Positions 52,746 to 60,865 of a DNA stretch of 64,000 nt are shown here, piece by piece. The DNA comes from Sphingomonas caseinilytica (GTDB lineage Bacteria > Pseudomonadota > Alphaproteobacteria > Sphingomonadales > Sphingomonadaceae). Each line of letters opens with the position of its first letter. Position 1 is the stretch's first letter. The position numbers were made by a program, and so were the translations under genes. The notes below the pieces were generated by a model. The model did no database searches. It was not told where the DNA came from and saw only the letters and a list, made by a program, of their open reading frames with translations. The DNA is taken from positions 582,501 to 646,500 of the forward strand of contig NZ_JAMGBA010000002.1 in assembly GCF_023516455.1 (NCBI RefSeq), written 5' to 3'.

Positions 52746-53069
52746 ATGCAACGTCCAATTGATGTCGACCTGCCGCACAAACTTGGCCGCGAAGAAGCGC
52801 GGCGGAGGATCGCAGGCAATTTCCACAAGCTTCGCGACCATATTCCGGGCGGCGCCAGCCACATCGACGAGCAATGGAGCGGGGATCGGCTGAACCTCAC
52901 CGTCCATGCGATGGGCCAGGCGGTGGAGGCGGTGATCGATGTGGAAGACACCAAGGTCCATTGCCGGATCCAGTTGCCAGGGATGCTTGCCTTTTTCGCA
53001 GCGCCGATCGAGGCGATGCTGAAGGCAAAAGGCGGCGACTTGCTGCTGGAGGACAACAGCAAGCGCTAA
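52746..53069 (+). CDS. polyhydroxyalkanoate-granule-system protein (PHA_gran_rgn)
   Basis: 107 residues beginning MQRPIDVDLPHKLGREEARR, of the TIGR02610/PHA_gran_rgn type (KLRDHIPGGASHIDEQWSGDRLNLTV, then VEDTKVHCRIQLPGMLAFFAAP). These proteins are linked to polyhydroxyalkanoate granules; no phaC or phasin is in the window. It is divergent from the M15-like gene by 58 bases. Confidence 0.8.
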   Translation: MQRPIDVDLPHKLGREEARRRIAGNFHKLRDHIPGGASHIDEQWSGDRLNLTVHAMGQAVEAVIDVEDTKVHCRIQLPGMLAFFAAPIEAMLKAKGGDLLLEDNSKR

Positions 53070-53070
53070 T

Positions 53071-53158
53071 CGTCGTGCCAGCGCAGGCTGGCATCCATGC
53101 ACCTATTTATTCTCCGAGTGCTGCATTGACATGGACCCCAGCCTTCGCTGGGGTGACG
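53071..53158. repeat. REP-like paired inverted repeat
   Basis: Two palindromic units with a common core read in opposite orientation: CGTGCCAGCGCAGGCTGGCA at 53074-53093 and CCCCAGCCTTCGCTGGGG at 53136-53153, about 40 bases apart. The pattern 'CCAGCGNAGGCTGG' is a typical intergenic REP element in alphaproteobacteria. The element sits between the PHA-type gene and the ferredoxin reductase gene. Copy number elsewhere cannot be counted here. Confidence 0.6.
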
Positions 53159-53182
53159 CCAAATAGCGATCGGAGCATGCGC

Positions 53183-54493
53183 ATGCGGCATTTCGCAATT
53201 GTGGGTTCGGGACCGGCGGGCTTCTACACCGCCGAAGCGCTAGTGAAGGCCTATGGCGACCAGGCCCGGATCGACATCATCGACCGCTATCCCGTTCCCT
53301 ATGGCCTAATTCGCTTTGGCGTTGCTCCCGATCACCAATCGCTGAAGGCCGTGTCGAAGCGTTATGATCAGGTCGCGGAAAGCGAGCAGGTTCAATTCGT
53401 CGGCAATGTCAGCGTAGGTAGCGACGTTTCCGCCGACGACCTCAGGGCCCTTTATGACGCGGTGATCCTGGCGATTGGCGCGCCGCATGACCGTAAGCTT
53501 GGAATTCCGGGAGAAGAGTTGGAGGGCGTGGTCGGTTCGGCTGAGTTCGTCGGCTGGTACAATGGCCATCCTGATTTCGCGGACCTCGCCCCGCCGCTGG
53601 ACGGAAGCCATGTCGCCGTAATCGGCAACGGGAATGTCGCCCTGGACTGCGCTCGGGTCCTTTCGAAGAACCACCATGAGTTCGAAGGGTCGGACATTGT
53701 CGGTCATGCGCTGGAGGCGCTCGATCGATCGGCGGTGGAGACCGTCACCATCCTCGGCCGGCGCGGCCCGCACCAGATTTCGATGACCCCGAAGGAATTG
53801 GGAGAGCTGGGACATTTGGAAGCCGCGACACCAGTGGTCGATCCCGCCGATTTCCCGCCACAGGAGGCCGACGAAGCACTTGAGCCCGGGCATCGAAAGT
53901 CGATTACAATCCTGCGCGAGTTCGGCGCCTCCGGCCCGGACGCATCCAAGTCCAAGCGGATCGTCTTCGATTTCTTCGCCAAGCCGGTCAGGATTGAAGG
54001 CGACGGGAAGGCCGAGCGGCTGATCGTCGAGCGGACTGTGCTCGATGAGACGGGCGCTGCCAAGGGCACCGGAGAGCTTTACGAAGTTCCGGCCAGCCTG
54101 ATCGTGACTTCCATCGGCTACCAGACCCCGCGCATCGATGGCGTTCCCTATGACGAGCGCGGCGGGAAATTCGCCAACGACCATGGCAAGATCGATGATG
54201 GGTTGTACGCGGTCGGCTGGGCCCGGCGCGGACCGACGGGGACGATCGGGACGAACCGGCCGGACGGCTATGAGGTTGCCGAGCAGGTTGCGGCCGTGAT
54301 GGCACCAGGATCGGACGGCGGAAAGTCGGGCGGCGCAGGCCTGAAAAGCCTATTGGCGGAGCGCGGCGTCGAACCGACCAGCTTCGACGACTGGCGCAAG
54401 ATCGAGGCGGCCGAAGTCGCGGCAGCGCGCCCTGGAAGTCCCCGCGAGAAGTTCGTTCGCCACACCGACTGGCTAAAAATTCTCGGGCGCTGA
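53183..54493 (+). CDS. ferredoxin-NADP(+) reductase, adrenodoxin-reductase type
   Basis: 436 residues, FAD/NADP Rossmann proteins of the FprA/adrenodoxin reductase group: VGSGPAGFYTAEAL at the N-terminus, PVPYGLIRFGVAPDHQSLK, VAVIGNGNVALDCARVL for NADP, GRRGPHQISMTPKELGEL and GWARRGPTGTIGTNRPD at the C-terminus. It transfers electrons between NADPH and ferredoxin. ATG 53183 (CGGAG seven bases upstream) was chosen over ATG 53177. Confidence 0.95.
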   Translation: MRHFAIVGSGPAGFYTAEALVKAYGDQARIDIIDRYPVPYGLIRFGVAPDHQSLKAVSKRYDQVAESEQVQFVGNVSVGSDVSADDLRALYDAVILAIGAPHDRKLGIPGEELEGVVGSAEFVGWYNGHPDFADLAPPLDGSHVAVIGNGNVALDCARVLSKNHHEFEGSDIVGHALEALDRSAVETVTILGRRGPHQISMTPKELGELGHLEAATPVVDPADFPPQEADEALEPGHRKSITILREFGASGPDASKSKRIVFDFFAKPVRIEGDGKAERLIVERTVLDETGAAKGTGELYEVPASLIVTSIGYQTPRIDGVPYDERGGKFANDHGKIDDGLYAVGWARRGPTGTIGTNRPDGYEVAEQVAAVMAPGSDGGKSGGAGLKSLLAERGVEPTSFDDWRKIEAAEVAAARPGSPREKFVRHTDWLKILGR

Positions 54494-54546
54494 GCGCTGC
54501 CCTTGCGCAATGCCAAGCCGCCCGCTAGGAGGCCGCTCGCCCTGCA

Positions 54547-54564
54547 CCGGACCTTTGGGTCCGG
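54547..54564 (+). terminator. hairpin after the ferredoxin reductase gene
   Basis: CCGGACC (54547-54553), TTTG loop, GGTCCGG (54558-54564), a perfect seven-base stem between the fpr-type gene and tRNA-Pro. No T-run follows, so it could be a weak terminator or a processing element for the tRNA transcript. Confidence 0.4.
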
Positions 54565-54573
54565 GAGCCCGGT

Positions 54574-54650
54574 CGGGGAGTAGCTCAGCCTGGTAGAGCA
54601 CTGTCTTCGGGAGGCAGGGGCCGGAGGTTCGAATCCTCTCTCCCCGACCA
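54574..54650 (+). tRNA. tRNA-Pro (CGG)
   Basis: 77-nt cloverleaf: acceptor stem CGGGGAG/CTCCCCG, D arm with GTAGCTCAGCCTGGTAGAGC, anticodon stem CTGTC/GGCAG around TTCGGGA giving CGG, TPsiC arm GGAGGTTCGAATCCTCT and an encoded CCA end at 54648-54650. CGG reads the CCG proline codon, frequent in this GC-rich genome. Confidence 0.96.
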
Positions 54651-54732
54651 TTACGATTTCCAGGACCATGTGGGGCATGGTCCGAAATCGTAATTTCAAT
54701 TCCCGCTGTCCGGGGGACAGCGGAAATTGAAA
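54651..54732. repeat. tandem long hairpins downstream of tRNA-Pro
   Basis: Two large stem-loops directly follow the tRNA. Hairpin 1 (54651-54692): TTACGATTT and AAATCGTAA outer arms plus GGACCATG and CATGGTCC inner arms. Hairpin 2 (54694-54732): TTTCAATT/AATTGAAA outer and CCGCTGTCC/GGACAGCGG inner arms. Each has a mismatch or bulge between its two arm blocks. The identical architecture suggests a two-unit palindromic element or a bidirectional terminator between tRNA-Pro (+) and the DJ-1/PfpI gene (-). Confidence 0.6.
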
Positions 54733-54750
54733 GATCATCCAGCGTCAAAT

Positions 54751-55464
54751 TTACGCCTCAACCTCGTCAGCAACCTCCTGCGTCACCTCGTCAAGCGTCT
54801 GCAGCAGGATATTGGCCGCCGGTTCGCTCGACGCCGGATTTTGACCGGTAATAAGCAGGCCGTCGCGGACCGCATAAGGCTGGAAGTCGCCAACCTTGGT
54901 GAAGTTGGCGCCAAGCTCGGTCAGCTTGTCCTCAAGCAGGAACGGAACAACGTCGGTCAGCCCGACGGCCGCCTCCTCGCTGTTGGTAAAGCCAGTGACC
55001 TTCTTGCCCTGGACCAGCGGCGAGCCGTCCTCGGCCGTTACATCCTTCAGAACCGCGGGGGCATGGCAAACCAGCGCTGCCGGCTTCCCTGCGCGGATGA
55101 TATGTTCGATGATCGAGCGCGACTTGGTGCTTTCGGCTAGGTCCCAAAGCGGACCGTGGCCGCCTGGATAGAAGACGGCGTCAAAGTCGGCAGGTTCAAT
55201 CTCATCGAGCCTTGTGGTGGAAGCCAGGGCGGCCTGGGCCTCGGTGTCGGCCTTGAACCGTTTCGTTGCTTCAGTCTGGAAATCCGGAGAGTCACTTTTG
55301 GGATCGAGTGGTGGCTGGCCGCCCTTTGGACTAGCCAAGGTTGTCGTATGGCCTGCATCCTTCAGCACATAATAGGGCGCTGCAAACTCCTCGAGCCAGA
55401 AACCAGTCTTCTCGCCCGTGTCGCCGAGCTGGTCATGGCTGGTGAGGACCATCAAAATGTTCAT
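54751..55464 (-). CDS. DJ-1/PfpI-family type 1 glutamine amidotransferase-like protein
   Basis: 237 residues of the DJ-1/PfpI superfamily, Hsp31/HchA-type: YPGGHGPLWDLAES (oxyanion region) and the nucleophile elbow ALVCHAPAVLKDV with the reactive cysteine followed by histidine. Such proteins are glyoxalase III, deglycases or chaperones. It converges with the tRNA/hairpin region and has its own start after the LysR gene. Activity is inferred from the Cys-His pair. Confidence 0.85.
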   Translation of the reverse strand: MNILMVLTSHDQLGDTGEKTGFWLEEFAAPYYVLKDAGHTTTLASPKGGQPPLDPKSDSPDFQTEATKRFKADTEAQAALASTTRLDEIEPADFDAVFYPGGHGPLWDLAESTKSRSIIEHIIRAGKPAALVCHAPAVLKDVTAEDGSPLVQGKKVTGFTNSEEAAVGLTDVVPFLLEDKLTELGANFTKVGDFQPYAVRDGLLITGQNPASSEPAANILLQTLDEVTQEVADEVEA

Positions 55465-55542
55465 GGCGATCTCCTTGGCCGCCCCCCGGTCCGAGAATTT
55501 GCATAGGCCGATCCGGTTACGTTTTCGAGGCCGAAGCGCGGC

Positions 55543-56475
55543 CTAGCCGAGCGCGCGCGAGTCGACAGCCAACTGGCTGAATATCGACCGCAGGCGGGGC
55601 GCAGCAAAGTCGAGGAATGCGCGAACCTTGGGGACCGAGGCGCGGCCTTGCGGGGTCAGCAAATGGATTGGCAACGCGGGGAACTCGGCATTGCCGAGGA
55701 CGACTTTCAGCTGACCAGCCTTCACCGCCTCCGCCACATGATAAGAATAGAGCCGGGTCAGCCCATGCCCTTCGAGTGCCGAGGCCAATGCTGCCCGGAC
55801 CGACGTGACCATCAAACGCGGAGTGAAATTCACGCTACGCGGGACAGTTGAGCGCGGGCCGGGGGCAAAGCTCCAGCTGTCGAGGCCGAAATTGCTGAAG
55901 GCGATGATGCGGTGCTGCGCGAGATCGGATGGCTGCTCGATCGGGGAATGAGCGGCAAGATAATCGGGCGAGGCCACCACTACACGGCGCACATCGGTTC
56001 CTATGCGCGTCGCGATCAACGACGAGTCCGGCAGCTGCGCAACACGCATGGCGACATCGACGCCTTCCTCGACCAGGTTGACCGCCCGATCGAGCAACAG
56101 CAGCCGCGCCGACACCAGCGGATAAGCATCGAGAAACTCGTCCACGATCGGCCGCAGTATATCTTCTCCGCTGATCGGCGGCGCCGAGAAGGTCAGCACT
56201 CCTCGCGGAGCCGATTCTTCTCCAACCGCGAGGATCTCGGCTTCCTCAAGTTCCGTAAGGATGCGGCGGCAGGCCGCGGCATAGCGCTCACCCGCTTCGC
56301 TCAGCCGGAGCGATCGCGTCGTGCGGTGGAGCAGCTCGACGCCGACATGCGCTTCGAGGAATGCGATTGCCCGGCTGACGGCTGCAGGCGAGCGGCTCAG
56401 TAGCCTGCCCGCGCCTGCGAGACTGCCCTTGTCCAGCGTGGCGACGAACACCTTCATCGCTTCGATGCGGTCCAT
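55543..56475 (-). CDS. LysR-family transcriptional regulator
   Basis: 310 residues: N-terminal LysR winged helix-turn-helix (MDRIEAMKVFVATLDKGSLA, LSRSPAAVSRAIAFLEAHVG, LLHRTTRSLRLSEAGERYAA) and a C-terminal periplasmic-binding-type effector domain (GVLTFSAPPISGEDIL, LDSWSFAPGPRS). ATG at 56475 is divergent from the SDR gene (138 bases), the usual LysR target arrangement. It probably regulates the SDR-tautomerase pair. Confidence 0.9.
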   Translation of the reverse strand: MDRIEAMKVFVATLDKGSLAGAGRLLSRSPAAVSRAIAFLEAHVGVELLHRTTRSLRLSEAGERYAAACRRILTELEEAEILAVGEESAPRGVLTFSAPPISGEDILRPIVDEFLDAYPLVSARLLLLDRAVNLVEEGVDVAMRVAQLPDSSLIATRIGTDVRRVVVASPDYLAAHSPIEQPSDLAQHRIIAFSNFGLDSWSFAPGPRSTVPRSVNFTPRLMVTSVRAALASALEGHGLTRLYSYHVAEAVKAGQLKVVLGNAEFPALPIHLLTPQGRASVPKVRAFLDFAAPRLRSIFSQLAVDSRALG

Positions 56476-56613
56476 TTCCACAGAATAGCGATTATTGCGA
56501 AAATCGGAAGAGTGACCGTCGAACGACGAATATTCTCTCGATTGTTGAACAGGCCCAAATAGCCGGCAGCGGCGCAATCAGGCGCCAGACATTAGTAAAT
56601 TGGAGCTGTTCAA

Positions 56614-57324
56614 ATGAGTGATTCACGCAAAGTCGCCGTCGTAACCGGCGCTTCCCAGGGCATCGGCGCAGGCTTGGTCGAGGCCTATCTGGCAAAAGGC
56701 TATCGGGTCGTCGCCACCTCGCGCTCGATCAAGCCGAATGGCAATCCCGACGTGCTCGTCGTTCCAGGCGACATCGGCGATCCGGCAACCGGCCCTCGGG
56801 TGATCGAAGAAGCGTTGAAGACGTTCGGCCGCATCGATACGCTGGTCAACAATGCCGGCATCTTCATCGCCAGCCCGTTCACCGCCTACACCGCCGAGCA
56901 ATATGGCGACATGCTTTCGACCAATATCGACGGCTTCTTCCACATCACGCAGGCGGCGGTCGACGCGATGGAAAAGCAGGGCTTTGGCCATGTCGTCAGC
57001 ATCACGACGACGCTGGTCGACCAGCCGAAGTCCAAGGTGCCGTCGGTGCTCGCTTCACTGACCAAGGGTGGCATCGCCGCCGCCACCAAAAGCCTCGCGG
57101 TCGAATATGCCGGACGCGGGATCCGCGTGAATGCCGTGTCGCCCGGCATCATCGAGACGCCGATGCACTCGCCGGAAATTCATGAATTCCTTGCCGGACT
57201 CCATCCTGTCGGCCGGATCGGCGACGTTGCGGACGTCGTGAACGCGGTGCTTTACCTCGACGACGCCAATTTCGTCACCGGCGAGATCCTCCATGTCGAT
57301 GGCGGCCAGATCGCCGGAAGCTGA
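56614..57324 (+). CDS. short-chain dehydrogenase/reductase (SDR) with altered active site
   Basis: 236 residues, classical SDR Rossmann fold: VTGASQGIGAGLVEAYLAKG, NNAGIFIASPF, VSPGIIETPMHSPE and a C-terminal VTGEILHVDGG. The usual Tyr-x-x-x-Lys pair reads ASLTK: the lysine is kept, but alanine stands in place of the catalytic tyrosine. Similar variants occur in sphingomonads, so the protein may bind cofactor without normal catalysis or use another acid. It has a neighbouring tautomerase and a divergent LysR regulator. Confidence 0.85.
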   Translation: MSDSRKVAVVTGASQGIGAGLVEAYLAKGYRVVATSRSIKPNGNPDVLVVPGDIGDPATGPRVIEEALKTFGRIDTLVNNAGIFIASPFTAYTAEQYGDMLSTNIDGFFHITQAAVDAMEKQGFGHVVSITTTLVDQPKSKVPSVLASLTKGGIAAATKSLAVEYAGRGIRVNAVSPGIIETPMHSPEIHEFLAGLHPVGRIGDVADVVNAVLYLDDANFVTGEILHVDGGQIAGS

Positions 57325-57350
57325 GGCCTAGATGTTAAGGGAGAAGCATC

Positions 57351-57584
57351 ATGCCAATGGTAACCGTTCAGGTGACCCGCGAGGGAACCAAGCCGGGCGT
57401 CGATCATGTCACGGCCGAAGAAAAGGCGGCGATCTACAAGGGCATTAGCCAGGTCCTGTTTGATGTCCTGGGAAAGCCGCCCGAATGGACCTGGGTTGTG
57501 TTCGAGGAAGTCGAGCTGGAAAATTGGGGCTGGGGCGGGATGCCCGTCGCCGACTATCGGAAACATGTGGCCGGCAAAGGCTAG
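57351..57584 (+). CDS. 4-oxalocrotonate tautomerase family protein
   Basis: 77 residues starting MPMVTVQVTREG: the proline after the removed Met supplies the catalytic N-terminal Pro of the tautomerase superfamily. KAAIYKGISQVLFDVLGKP, then PEWTWVVFEEVELENWG, matches the family. It follows the SDR gene by 26 bases and is cut off by a terminator at 57605. Probably acts with the SDR in aromatic or keto-enol metabolism. Confidence 0.85.
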   Translation: MPMVTVQVTREGTKPGVDHVTAEEKAAIYKGISQVLFDVLGKPPEWTWVVFEEVELENWGWGGMPVADYRKHVAGKG

Positions 57585-57604
57585 TAGTTCTACTCAAACA
57601 AGGC

Positions 57605-57631
57605 ATGGCCGGCGCTCGTCGCCGGCCATTT
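57605..57631 (+). terminator. Rho-independent terminator of the SDR-tautomerase unit
   Basis: ATGGCCGGCG (57605-57614) and CGCCGGCCAT (57620-57629) form a 10-bp stem with a CTCGT loop and a short T tail. It lies 20 bases past the tautomerase stop. Confidence 0.65.
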
Positions 57632-57683
57632 CGCATAAGTGCACTGCATTGCCCTTCATCGCACCGAAGCCTAGTTAGCCCCC

Positions 57684-58406
57684 ATGACCGGACAATCCGA
57701 CGAGGTCCAGGTGCATCGCCGATTTCGCGGACCGCCGGCCTCGGGCAATGGCGGCTATGTCGCGGGGCTCGTCGCCGAGTGGGTCGACGGACCCGCCGAC
57801 GTCCGCTTGCTGGCGCCGATCCCGCTTGAAGTCACCCTGCATCGGCGACGCGAAGACGCCGAGGTGATGCTGTACGACACGGCCACCAACTTTGTCGTCG
57901 CGAGGCCGCTCGACGCGCCGCTCGACGTCGATCCGCCGTCCCGGCCCACCGAAGACGAACTGGAAGCCGCGGCCCTGAATTTCCCGGGACCGTCCGGCCA
58001 TCCGATCCCCGGCTGTTTCGTGTGCGGGACGGAAAGGAGCGCCGGCGACGGCCTCTGCATCTATCCTGGTGAAAGCCCCCACCGCGACGTGGCGATTGCG
58101 GAATGGATTCCGGATGAGGATCTGGCCGACGAGCATGGCCATGTCGCCGAGCGTTACATCTGGTCGGCGCTGGATTGTCCCAGCTACTTTGGTCTGTGCG
58201 AACCTCGGCCGCTGGCATTGCTTGCCCGTTTGTCAGCCTCGATCGAGCGCCCGGTGGCGCCGGGAGAGCGTTTGACCGTCACCGGCTGGGAGATTTCGCG
58301 CGAGGGCCGCAAGCACCACAGCGCGACCGTCATTCACGATCAGGCCGGTGAAATTGTCGCAGTTGCCCGGGCGCTGTGGATCGAAGTGGACAGGGTCCCG
58401 ACTTAG
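57684..58406 (+). CDS. double-hotdog-type protein
   Basis: 240 residues. HRRFRGPPASGNGGYVAGLVA at the N-terminus and a central GCFVCGTERSAGDGLC segment (four-residue-spaced cysteines) followed by WSALDCPSYFG and ERLTVTGWEISREGRKHHSATVIHD resemble acyl-CoA thioesterase-like double hotdog proteins of sphingomonads. The reaction is unknown. It meets the class II aldolase gene tail-to-tail with a four-base overlap. Confidence 0.65.
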   Translation: MTGQSDEVQVHRRFRGPPASGNGGYVAGLVAEWVDGPADVRLLAPIPLEVTLHRRREDAEVMLYDTATNFVVARPLDAPLDVDPPSRPTEDELEAAALNFPGPSGHPIPGCFVCGTERSAGDGLCIYPGESPHRDVAIAEWIPDEDLADEHGHVAERYIWSALDCPSYFGLCEPRPLALLARLSASIERPVAPGERLTVTGWEISREGRKHHSATVIHDQAGEIVAVARALWIEVDRVPT

Positions 58407-59218
58407 GTCGCGAAGCTCGGATCCAGGCGGTAGGCCTTACGCTTCAATGCAGGCCAGGCCAGCATGTTTGCCACGAGGGTCAGGCCCGCCGCACCCTGCT
58501 GCCCCGCGATCTCGGCTGCGCCCTGCGGCGGATTGCTGGCCTTGTCGCCCGCTGAGAGCGCCATGATTTGAGCCTGGCACGCACGCTCGAGGAAATAGAG
58601 CTTCACGAAACATTCGCCGACGTTGCTGCCGACGGCCATCGTGCCATGGTTGCGAAGCAGCATGGCGTCCTTGTCACCCAGGTCGGCGACAATCCGCTCG
58701 CGCTCGTCGAGGTCGACCGCAATCCCTTCATAGTCGTGGAACGCAAGGTCTCCGCGGATGATCATCGCCGTCTGGGTGAGGGGCAACAGCCCATCCTCGT
58801 GAGCGCTGACGGCCTGTCCCGCAGGCGTATGGAGGTGCATCACCGCATGGGCATCCTCGCGCGCCATGTGGACCGCGGAATGGATGGTGAAGCCGGCGGG
58901 ATTGGTGATGAACGGGGTCGGCTCGACGGGATTGCCGTGGACATCTACCTTCACCAGCGAGCTGGCCGTCACTTCCTCGAACATCAGCTGGTACGGGTTC
59001 AGCAGGAAATGATGCTCGGGCCCGGGGATCCGGGCCGACAGGTGGGTGAAGATCAGGTCGTCCCAGCCATAATAGGCGACCAGCCGGTAGGCAGCGGCCA
59101 GATCGACGCGGATCGCCCATTCCTCCTCGCTGACCTTGTCCTTCATGCTTGGGATTTGGATTTGGGAAAGCGCTTCGACGCCTTCCATTCCGCGGGTCAT
59201 CGTGTCGACGCGGTTCAT
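58403..59218 (-). CDS. class II aldolase/adducin family protein
   Basis: 271 residues. YYGWDDLIFTHLSARIPG, FTIHSAVHMAREDAHAVMHLHTPAGQAVSAHED (zinc histidines) and MLLRNHGTMAVGSNVGECFVKLYFLERACQAQIM fit class II aldolases such as L-fuculose phosphate aldolase relatives. Substrate unknown. It follows maiA by one base (TGAGATG). Confidence 0.9.
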   Translation of the reverse strand: MNRVDTMTRGMEGVEALSQIQIPSMKDKVSEEEWAIRVDLAAAYRLVAYYGWDDLIFTHLSARIPGPEHHFLLNPYQLMFEEVTASSLVKVDVHGNPVEPTPFITNPAGFTIHSAVHMAREDAHAVMHLHTPAGQAVSAHEDGLLPLTQTAMIIRGDLAFHDYEGIAVDLDERERIVADLGDKDAMLLRNHGTMAVGSNVGECFVKLYFLERACQAQIMALSAGDKASNPPQGAAEIAGQQGAAGLTLVANMLAWPALKRKAYRLDPSFAT

Positions 59219-59219
59219 C

Positions 59220-59855
59220 TCATTGCTCCTGTCGGTCGGGGTGTGCGGCAGCGAAGGCCGCATGAGCGCTGGCCGTTTCATCGGCCCTGCGCAAAGTGGG
59301 ATAGTCGGTGATCGGCACGGAGAAGCGCCGCGCATTGTAAAGCTGCGGCACCAGGCAGACGTCGGCGATCGTGGGTGAGTCCCCGAACAGGAAGGCGCCG
59401 GCACGGGGGCGGGCCATTTCCTCCAGCGCGGCGAGTCCTTCGGCAACCCAGTGGCGATACCATTCGTCCTTGGCCTCTTCCGAGACGCCTAGGTCGTTCT
59501 TTAGATATTTGAGCACCCGCAAATTATTGAGCGGGTGGATGTCGCAAGCCACGGCGAGCGCGAGCGCGCGCACATGGGCGCCATCCGAGGGGTCGCGCGG
59601 CATCAGCGGCGGATCGGGATAGACCTGGTCCAGATAGACCATGATCGACAGGCTCTGGGTCAGCCGGTGTCCGTCGATTTCGAGCATCGGCACCAGGCCT
59701 TGCGGGTTCAGCGCCTTGTAGGCGGGGTCGTTCTGCGCGCCCTGGACCAAACTGACCGGCCGCTGCTCATAGTCGATGCCCTTGAGGTTTAATGCGATCC
59801 GCACCCGGTAGGACGCCGAGGACCGAAAGTAATCGTAGAGGACCGCACGAGCCAT
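59220..59855 (-). CDS. maiA: maleylacetoacetate isomerase
   Basis: 211 residues, zeta-class GST with the SSASYRVRIALNLKGIDYE signature (catalytic serine and the SSxS loop), NPQGLVPMLEIDGHRLTQSLSIMVYLD and a helical C-terminal domain. It isomerises maleylacetoacetate to fumarylacetoacetate in tyrosine/homogentisate breakdown, matching hmgA and fahA at the end of the window. A class II aldolase gene follows and a thioesterase gene precedes. Confidence 0.92.
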   Translation of the reverse strand: MARAVLYDYFRSSASYRVRIALNLKGIDYEQRPVSLVQGAQNDPAYKALNPQGLVPMLEIDGHRLTQSLSIMVYLDQVYPDPPLMPRDPSDGAHVRALALAVACDIHPLNNLRVLKYLKNDLGVSEEAKDEWYRHWVAEGLAALEEMARPRAGAFLFGDSPTIADVCLVPQLYNARRFSVPITDYPTLRRADETASAHAAFAAAHPDRQEQ

Positions 59856-59888
59856 GGGACGAAGCCTGCGCCCGTCAGGCGGCCTTCG

Positions 59889-60290
59889 TCAATTGCCCAT
59901 AAACGGAGCGATGACCTCAGGGGGAACCCGTAGAGGCCGTCCGCTGGCCTTGTCGATGATCGCCCATTGGGTGACGGCCCGGACCCGGACCTTTCCGTCC
60001 TCGCCGACGAATTCCATGTGACGGTCGAAGCGGGCACCCTTGGGCGCTTCGCCGACCCATGTCCGGCCGGTCAGGACCTCGCCTTCAAACGCGGCGCGGA
60101 GATAGTCGATCTCATGCCGCACCACGACCCAGATATAATCGTCCTGATGCTGCGGATCGGCGATGCTGTACCAGTGGGCCAGCGCAACCTCCTGGATCCA
60201 CTGCACCCATACCGCATTGTTGACGTGACCGAGCTCGTCGATGGCCTCGGACGGGGCAATGATGCGGTGCTCGAAGACTGGGCGGGCCAT
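59889..60290 (-). CDS. 4-hydroxybenzoyl-CoA thioesterase-like hotdog protein
   Basis: 133 residues, hotdog fold: IDELGHVNNAVWVQWIQEVA has the catalytic region of the 4-HBT family (Asp in DELGH-type loop), then VVVRHEIDYLRAAFEGEVL and TRVTQWAIID-like strands. It hydrolyses acyl-CoA or acyl-carrier-protein thioesters. It starts 33 bases before maiA. Confidence 0.88.
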   Translation of the reverse strand: MARPVFEHRIIAPSEAIDELGHVNNAVWVQWIQEVALAHWYSIADPQHQDDYIWVVVRHEIDYLRAAFEGEVLTGRTWVGEAPKGARFDRHMEFVGEDGKVRVRAVTQWAIIDKASGRPLRVPPEVIAPFMGN

Positions 60291-60355
60291 GAGCCCGTCC
60301 TAGCAGGGCCGCTTTCCACTGGACAAGTGAGTTGGCGATCTAATACAGTAAAGCA

Positions 60356-60841
60356 ATGAGCTTGTTGCTGATATCCGCGGCACTGGCCGCGTCAGGACCC
60401 CCGATGCCTGAAGGTCCCGCGCTGCGCGCGTCGATCGAGGCACGGGATGCGGAGCTGTTTGAACTCTTCTTCCAGGGCTGCGACCCGGCAAGGCTTCGGC
60501 CGATGCTGGCCGACGACATCGAATTCTATCACGACAAGGGCGGGCTGGTGTTCCGCAATGCGGAAGAAATGGTCGCCGATTATGCGAAAAACTGCGCCGA
60601 ACGGGCCAAGCCTGATAGCTGGCGCTCACGGCGCGAACTGGTGGCGGCCAGCCTGATCGTCGATCCCGTGCCGCGCTATGGAGCGATGGAGGCCGGCGAA
60701 CACCTCTTCTACGAACGGAAGGGCGATGGGCCGGAGAAGCTGGCCGGAAGAGCGAGCTTCGCCGTGGTCTGGGTGTGGAGCGAGGGAAGCTGGAAGCTCT
60801 CGCGCGTGCTGAGCTACGATCACAAGCCTGCCGAACAATAA
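60356..60841 (+). CDS. SnoaL/DUF4440-like protein
   Basis: 161 residues. RASIEARDAELFELFFQGCDPARLRPMLADDIEFYHDKGGL, RNAEEMVADYAKNC and ASFAVVWVWSEGSWKLSRVLSYDH are the DUF4440/NTF2-like fold pattern. A hydrophobic N-terminus (LLLISAALAASG) could be a short signal peptide. Function unknown. Confidence 0.8.
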   Translation: MSLLLISAALAASGPPMPEGPALRASIEARDAELFELFFQGCDPARLRPMLADDIEFYHDKGGLVFRNAEEMVADYAKNCAERAKPDSWRSRRELVAASLIVDPVPRYGAMEAGEHLFYERKGDGPEKLAGRASFAVVWVWSEGSWKLSRVLSYDHKPAEQ

Positions 60842-60865
60842 GTCCGACCGGCGCGTTTAGGCGCC

